The notes below the pieces were generated by a model. It searched no databases. It was not told where the DNA came from and saw only the letters and a program-made list of their open reading frames with translations. From Citrus sinensis (taxonomy: Eukaryota > Streptophyta > Magnoliopsida > Sapindales > Rutaceae): a DNA stretch of 64,000 nucleotides. A program made the translations under genes and the position numbers. This document shows positions 56,955 through 64,000 of the stretch, in pieces (the stretch's first letter is position 1; every line of letters starts with the position of its first letter). Location: the NCBI RefSeq assembly GCF_022201045.2, contig NC_068558.1, positions 7,345,501 through 7,409,500 of the forward strand, written 5' to 3'.

Positions 56955-59900
56955 ATGGCTGGGCCGACAATGATATCAAAAGTCAAAGCGTACTGGGCCC
57001 CACTGATTCTCTTCGGCCTCGGTTTGTTTTACCAGCTCGTCGTTCTCCCTCGCTCTTTCCCCACCTCTCATTACGACGGTCAGTTTCTACTCTCTCTTTT
57101 TCACATCATCCTCTTGCCTCTACCTGTTACGTTTTGCGTTCCGTTTTCATTTTTGTTTTTTGTTTTAAATTTAATTTAATTCTTTGGTTTCGTGAATTAT
57201 ATGTATTTGTATATAGCTTTGGGAATAAAACCGTACAGTTCTGTCGAACAAGTGAAAGAAGCCTATGAGAAGTTCTCATCCAAGTGGTAATAAAGTATTA
57301 TTATTATTATTTAATTATTTGTTTAACTGTAATTAACTAACGTCTCATAAACTGAAAAATGTTGCACCCGCTTGATTGTTTCAGGAATTCAGGTGAGGAA
57401 ATTCCAAGCACTGCGGATTTCTTGAAGGTTAGTAAATTTTTCTTTCTATACATTTGGATGATGACTTGTCGATAGCTGATGTGCAATGTCAAATGTGTTA
57501 CAAATGCGGGTTCATTAACATACTACTTATGAGTTCTGATTTATATTACTTGAAAACTAGAACTTGTAGAATTTGTATAATATTCTATGAGAGTACAGGA
57601 GACAGTAGGAGATGATGGACAGATGGAGGTTAATTTGATCATATTTTTCATTTTCTAATTTGCTGTGCTTTGAATATTTGATAGCTTATTTCATTTAGAG
57701 CTTTAGTATAATGATGCAAAAGAGTATCGTATGGTCTTTCTTCTTAAAATATTGTGTCCTGTGTAGAAATTCTGGAGTATGCTGTTGATTTAGCGGGGAC
57801 AATAAGATTCAGCTTGGTCTATTTGAACTTTGCCATGGTGTAATGGCCTGGATCTTGGCGAATACTTTTTTTTTTTTTGGTTTTTTTGTGTGTGTGTGTG
57901 TGTGTTTGCGTGAATCTCAACTTAGGTTGCTTAATATTTGAATACCTTTGAAGGCCTAAAAGGAATATATCTAACTTGTTCAACGAATATATTAACCAGC
58001 CCCTTGTTGTTGCTCCACCATTTTAGCTAAAATGCAGAGTAGGCCTGGGTAGATTGATTAATAAATGGGGCAATTTGAAGAACTATTGAAAAAAACAGGA
58101 GTTCATATGCTCTGTTGTTGTTTAAATTTGGTACTATTCTATATTTGCCGGGTTGAATGTAACTTTTGTATGCAAGGATGGAGTTAGCATGGAGCAAGTG
58201 GGGGCAGCTGCTCCCATTTGATTGAAAAATCTTACATTGCATCTATTAATTAAGCCTCTGCCCTGTAAACTCAATTGAAGTACCCTCAGGAATTGAATAA
58301 TTAAGCTCCTATCCTCATGAACTTTATGAAATTCTCCAATGAGTTGAAGTTATGACCCATTATATCGAAATCATTCTTAACTTGCCCCCTGTGAACTAGA
58401 TTTCTGGCTCCATCTCTGTTTGTATGTATGTTGTGGCTTTGCTCCCATTCTGCAAAACAATAAATTGTTGTAATGTTATTTTTGTGGTGTCTTCTCTGTT
58501 ACATCTGCGGCATTCCTGAAATCAGTGGAACGGCTCTTTCGTTATGTTATTTTTTGGCAACTTTGTTGGTTAAATACAAGGTTTCTCTTCCAGATCCAAT
58601 ATGCTTATGAGCTTCTGACCGATCCTCTATGGAAAAGAAATTATGACATATATGGAATTGATGAGCAACTAGTAAGTAGTTGCCTCTGATCTTTCACTAT
58701 ATCTTGCTTGTGTCCTTTCAGTTCTTGTCTCTCTTTACCAGCTTTTAAACTGGTGCATTTAGTGGCTTTACTTTTTGTCTGTAGCATATTCTGGAGAAGG
58801 TCAGGGAGCAGTATGGTGAGGAGAGTTATTCACGTATAGATCTTCCTTTACTAGATGCCACTGGTTAGTACAGATGATTATAAATGTTATTATTGTTATT
58901 AAAAGCTGATGATTTGGGAGTTTGTAAACTGCTGATAAATTATAAATTTTTTCCCATCAGATCGTAGTGTTCATGCTTTTAATGTTGTCACATCTGAGGA
59001 TTTTCCATCCATATTTCATGATTCTAAGCCATGGCTAATTCAGGTAAAATTGCTGTCAGTAATATGTTGGTATATTATTTTGATTATTGTTTTAATCTTT
59101 TATGAGCCATGGACTCTCTCTCTTTTATATCCGTGGTAGATTCCGACACGGAGCATATATGTCCATTTATTATATTGAGATGAGTATTTTAGAAGTTAGA
59201 TGAAATTACACAACTATGTTTTAATGCAGTTGCTTTTAGATGAGTATTTTAATATTTATGTGAATATAAGTTTTACATAAAGAATTCATGTCTTCAAATT
59301 TTACCAGTTACTTTTATGCTTAACTAAAATGTTATTTTCCATCAGTGACAGCCATATCCTGTATGAAACTTGGGAGTTGTTTGGCATTCAACTGTATACT
59401 CCGGTGTAATTTTCAAGTTCTGTGGACAGCTTGTTCACCTTTTGTGCATATGCATGCATCTTGCTTCTTGTCAAAAGAAAAAAAAGATCTAGGATTAAGA
59501 TACTGTAACCTCAGTGCTAAATGATTGAAGTATGTGCTCAGTCGATCTGAGTATCAAACTTAGCTTGTAAAAGTTTGTGGACTTGCATGCCATCTGCATT
59601 TTGTCAAATTTAGTTTTAATGAATCATTAATCTCGTCATTAATTTTGTTGATAGATCCTTTTATTGACCGCACAGTTTAATTGTTTTGATTAAATATTTT
59701 ACCAAGGCTCATGGAAATATCAGGTGTATTCGGATGGGAGCTATCTTTGTGGTCAATTTTCTGGTGCCTGGAAAACAATTGGTATTTGTAACTTAGTTAA
59801 TAATTTTTTTTTATTTGTTTCTGTTGCTGGGTCATCTAAGGTGCTCCGTTTTTACTTTTCTTAATTTGATTTGATCTGTTTACTTGTTATTTGTTTATAG

Positions 59901-62900
59901 AATCCAGATGATCCTGTATGTAATGCTATAAGAATGTACATCACTTATGACATAACCCTGCTCAACTTGAATAAAAATAGAAGGCTGAACTTAAATAACT
60001 AACTCAAATAGGAACCTAAAATCAAACTAAACCAAACGCATAGTTATCAAAGAAAATTACTGTTCACAATTTTGTTGGACAAAAGGGCTCTTAGGAAAAT
60101 TGTATTTCATTCTGTGAAAAATGTTGGTCTTTTTAGTTTTTCATTTTTAGACTGAGGAAGAAGTTTATTTTTCTTATTATCTCGTCCTTTTCCCTCTACT
60201 TTATAATGGGGGACATAGACATAAGAACTTACAAAATACTTTGTAGTTCAAGTACAGCTTGGATGTGTAGGGTGCCTTTTGAGCAGTATGAAACACAGTG
60301 CCACTTAAAGAATTTGATAGATTTCCGTCTTTCTGCATTTAGCTGCGTTGTTGGAAGGGATTGCAAATACTGGTATGGTGGAACTTGGTGATATTCGTCT
60401 TGCAACTCACCTTGCTGAGAGAAAGCCGATAGGACAAATTTTCTTTAGACGCGGTAAGTCTTATATCTACTCAATTTTGATTCACTGTTATTGAAACAAT
60501 AGAGGAAAACCTCAAGGGTACTTCTGGAACACTATGGTGACCAAAATTTGAGATTTCAATAAATTTAAAGCTTTATTGATTCATGTATATGGTGTCAAAA
60601 GCTTCAAAAAGAAATTTAACTGTTGATATCGAAACAGGTTGGATGGAGACACAACATAAGGTGAATATTAGTGAGTTGATGCCCATGCATTCTTGTGATT
60701 GCATGCATACACTTACATACAATCTTAAGTAGCCAAAGACTTGGAATTTAGGTGGATTTTCAAGCTGAAAGTTATTTTTCATTACCAGAATTTCTTTTTT
60801 TCCTGTTTTTGATTTTTATCTGCTATTGTAAACTTCATGTATTGTTCTGTTTGTTTCTATTGTAGGTAAAAGTTAATTTTGACCAAGCACTTTTCATTTT
60901 CTTTTTTTTTAACTTACTAGAAATGCATACAGGTCTTCCCTCACTGGTTGCATTCCCGCCTGGGTGTAAATCTTCAGATTGTATGACGAGGTGAGTTGCC
61001 AGTTAGTTTTTTTTTTTTTTTGGGGATTATTAGAAAAAGAAAAATTATATATTTCACTGTCAGCTGCAGAAGCTTTAGATATGCTGCATACTGTTTGTTT
61101 AGGTGTAATCTCTCATGACCTTTTTATGTTTTTTTTTTAAGCTCCAAGTCATGTTTAATGTTATAGTTGAATGATATCTCAAATTGATCTGTTGTGTAAG
61201 GTTTGAGGGAGAACTGTCTGTTGATGCAGTTACTGATTGGTTTGCTACAGCTATACTCAAGTTACCTCGTATTTTCTACTATACGAAGGAGTCAATGGTA
61301 ATTAGTACTGACTCTCTCTGTACACTATATATCTTTATGCCCCAGGAAAAATTCACTTTAGACATCCTGTTTGTTGCATAAAATTTTTAGAGCCGAACCG
61401 GTTGATTCTCTAATCAAGTTGTAACCATTAATTAATCATGATGGTACTTTTTGGCATTCAATATATTTTTGTATCATACTTGGATATTATGTTTCTATAA
61501 AGTATTTCTCATTCTAGAGATCTTTGAGTCTTTTTTCCATCCTTCTTGGTAACCTATGAAACTCCGCCAATCTGTGAATCCAAAGCGAGCATTAGGGTAT
61601 TATGAATCAAAAAATTGTTTCCCAAATGATTTTAGAAGAAAGATTTGCTCCGCTAGTTATCCCTCTTTTTTTAACTTGTAAGGGTTTGGATGGATTAAGT
61701 CTAACTGTCAAAATTTTGGGGGAAAAAAGAAGCATTTTTGAGTGAATTTGTCTCAAGTAGATGAGTAAACGATGCATTATCACCATCAGCTTCTAGTTTG
61801 ACTGTTATTTTTCATTCTGTAAATATTTATTTCCACCTGCATTATGTGGATAGTTGTTCTTTTGATTTTATCTCTCTGTCCTCCCTTCTAAATGACATGG
61901 AGTTATAAATTATTGTTTTGCAATCCAGGGAAAAAATTTTCTGGCAAAAACTGGTCCTCATAAGGTACGATTCCTTTTCTGGTTTCTCGTATTTCAACGA
62001 TAATTCTGAGGCATGATTTATTTATTTCCTTATTTTGCAATTTGATTATATTCTCATGCAAAATTTGACTTTTCCATACATTTTATGTCTGCCTCGTTGG
62101 GTGTCATATCAGCTAATTAATTTGGGATAATAGTTCAGCAAAAAAGTAGATCGATTTAATTTTTGTTTTTATTCAAACTGTTTTTTGGGGTAGGTGCGGT
62201 TTAGTGGAAGGGGGTTAAAACTTTTGCCATCATTTTGGGGAACACAGTATTTTGAAGGTAATAAACAATTAAAAAATTTATTATCAAGTTAGAAAGCTTG
62301 ATTGCTAAAATATGGATATTTCTGCAAGTCATGTATCCTATGCATAGCATTGTCAATTTCTGTAATTCTATTTTGTTTATCAATCGTGGCTTGCAAATGT
62401 TCACTTTCGCATCCTGCATCAAAATCTTTCCTTTAATTTGTATCTTATGAACATGTTGCTTTTTACTTGTAGGTAAAGGTTATCTTTTTCTCAAAAACAG
62501 GGGAGCGGGCTTCCCCATTTGTACGTCAAATTTCAAGGAATTATTGGGCTTATGCCTCTTTTGCATTCGTGCTATGGCGAGAGGAGGAATCTTCCATTTG
62601 GTGGAATACGTAAGTGGTTATGCTTTCTCATTAATGAGATTTTGCTATGCCAGTCTTTCATGTTTCATGAACCATGATAAAAAAATGTTTTTCAAGGAAC
62701 ATTTGAAATAAAGTTATCTATCAATCGTATAAACAATTATTTTTCAGTTGCATGTATAATTTCAATGAATTGCAACAATACATCTGTGATTACTTGCAGT
62801 GGAAACCAATGAAGGATTTGTGCTTTATTGTTTCCGATTGTTGAAGGTAGCTGTAACTGAGTTTTCGTCAATGACAATAGGTTTGAGGTGGAATCAGCGC

Positions 62901-63959
62901 CTGCCATTGTTTTCTTGAAAGATCCGGGTGTTAAACCTGTCGTGTACTATGGTATGTTACTCTTCTTCTGTTACCTTGTTCACTCTTGGTGCCCTTTGAA
63001 TTTGTGAAAACCTAAATAGTGCTTATAATGTTGCAGGATCATTTAATAATTCACGGCTTTCAGAAGTCATGGAACAAAACAAACTGCAAGGTACTCTCAA
63101 TGCACTATTCCCTGTTATATACCTTTTCTTTCAAAAGGAGCACAAGTGTAATTTTCTCACGTTATTGTTACCAATGGTTTAGTTTACCTTGCTGGCTTCA
63201 TTTGGAAATGAGATACTGAAATGCGTTTATTTGATTCATCATTTATTTTTAGTTATACAAATTGGTTTAAAAGTTCAAGAGGCGGGTTTATAAATCTTTC
63301 AGATTGAAAATAGCCTTAAAATTAAGTTTATAGTTGCTTTTCTTATTTCCAGTCAATCTGCCCCATTCCTCTCGATACACAAACAAAAATTAAACATAAA
63401 CCCTAGCTGAGGTTGGTGTGAGAAATTAAGTTTTATAGTACAAATGATGTCAAGCATGAAAAAATGTAGAGATGCATATCTTCCGTCCACCATTCTATTT
63501 TACCTGCTTTACTGCTCGTACATTAGCATGAAAGAGATGGAAATCACCTTGTGGCTGTGTCATATTTCAAGGTGATGTAGTACTCAGCTGAGGGCTGACT
63601 GAGGGAAATTAGGAACACATGATATTACCTTTACTAGGTTGCGTGATTGAAATCTGTTGATATAGATCCTTGTCGTTTGTCTTATGGCCATTTGAAATAT
63701 CTTTAATATCAACCTTGAAGATGCTATTGCCATTTTTATTTTCTGTTTTTTATGATTCAGAATCAATTTTATCTATATTTTGGTAGGTCTTTATTTTTGT
63801 GGTACTTGTGTTTCAGAGCTTCCTCAATTAAGGAGTGTGACATCAATGGAATTGGGTTGTGATGCCCGGGGCTATTCTCGTGCTGGAAGCGATACTACAA
63901 TTTGGTATTGTGTTATTCTTGCGGGAAGGCTAAGTCCAGAGCTAAACAAAATGCGAGAG
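56955..63959 (+). CDS. Membrane-anchored J-like/thioredoxin-like protein, 5' part (3' end outside window)
   Basis: Sixteen exons join in frame to 426 codons: 56,955-57,078; 57,217-57,286; 57,385-57,427; 58,594-58,671; 58,785-58,863; 58,961-59,043; 59,724-59,781; 60,343-60,453; 60,933-60,990; 61,201-61,297; 61,929-61,964; 62,194-62,257; 62,501-62,609; 62,881-62,951; 63,037-63,090; 63,817-63,959, where a GTAAGC donor shows it continues. Residues ~12-31 (YWAPLILFGLGLFYQLVV) form an N-terminal anchor. Residues 40-100 are a J-like domain (YDALGI, AYELLTDPLWKRNYDIYG), but the HPD site reads WNS (65-67). Thioredoxin-like stretches follow (PWLIQVYSDGSYLCGQFSG; PAIVFLKDPGVKPVVYYG) without a CXXC. The layout resembles animal DNAJC16 and suggests an ER-membrane role. 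The start is M at 56,955 (G at +4); an in-frame ATG at 56,811 would add 48 poorly conserved-looking residues. Confidence 0.85.
58173..58418. mobile_element. Small hAT-type MITE in an intron of the J-like gene
   Basis: Termini CAAGGATGGAGTTAG and, on the other strand, CAGAGATGGAGCCAG, flanked by a perfect 8-bp duplication TTTGTATG (58,165-58,172; 58,419-58,426). 246 bp, no coding capacity. It lies in the long intron between exons 3 and 4. Confidence 0.85.
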
Positions 63960-64000
63960 GTAAGCATTTCTGCCTGGATTCTGATCTGAGAAATTCTAGT

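Overview
This is a window of a flowering-plant nuclear genome, almost certainly a eudicot: AT-rich intergenic DNA, GT-AG introns, a miR164-regulated NAC gene, a subgroup-9 (MIXTA-type) R2R3-MYB, a PLS-type PPR protein, a nuclear gene for a chloroplast NDH-complex subunit, and many short non-autonomous DNA transposons. A woody rosid such as Citrus would fit, but that is inference from overall look, not from a diagnostic marker.

Layout. 0-4.8 kb is AT-rich intergenic DNA with decayed MITE remnants. 4.84-7.1 kb looks like a small non-coding snoRNA host unit: TATA box, telo-box, a pyrimidine-rich leader, one convincing U24-like C/D snoRNA, a second C/D snoRNA and decayed copies of it. 7.6-10.1 kb is a transposon cluster (hAT element, abutting Mutator-like element, SINE). 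An ACHT-type chloroplast thioredoxin gene lies at 12.4-13.6 kb (minus). Two TIR elements (14.8-15.7, 17.0-17.6 kb) precede a six-exon minus-strand gene (18.7-20.0 kb) that I reconstruct as chloroplast NDH subunit PnsB5/NDH18. A tRNA-Ile(AAU) gene is at 20.5 kb. An Mpo1/DUF962 membrane dioxygenase gene (21.5-24.6 kb, plus) converges on an intronless PPR gene (24.8-26.4 kb, minus).

26.6-36.4 kb is transposon-rich spacer with two large hAT-type elements. A NAC100-type transcription factor with an intact miR164 site is at 36.4-37.7 kb; a MIXTA-like MYB is at 48.1-49.9 kb. Between and after them lie MITEs, a 2-kb long-TIR element with an array of ~21-bp hairpin modules (51.6-53.6 kb), a complete SINE with an 11-bp target duplication (54.5 kb) and a hAT element (55.9 kb). 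From 56.9 kb to the window end runs the 5' part (16 exons, 426 codons) of a membrane-anchored J-like/thioredoxin-like protein gene whose J-like domain lacks the HPD tripeptide.

The genes are functionally independent housekeeping or regulatory loci, with no pathway cluster. The most unusual content is in the mobile fraction: six hAT-like elements with matching 8-bp target duplications, several with iterated but mutually different subterminal motifs; a shared terminal signature across three Mutator-like elements of very different size; and the hairpin-module array.
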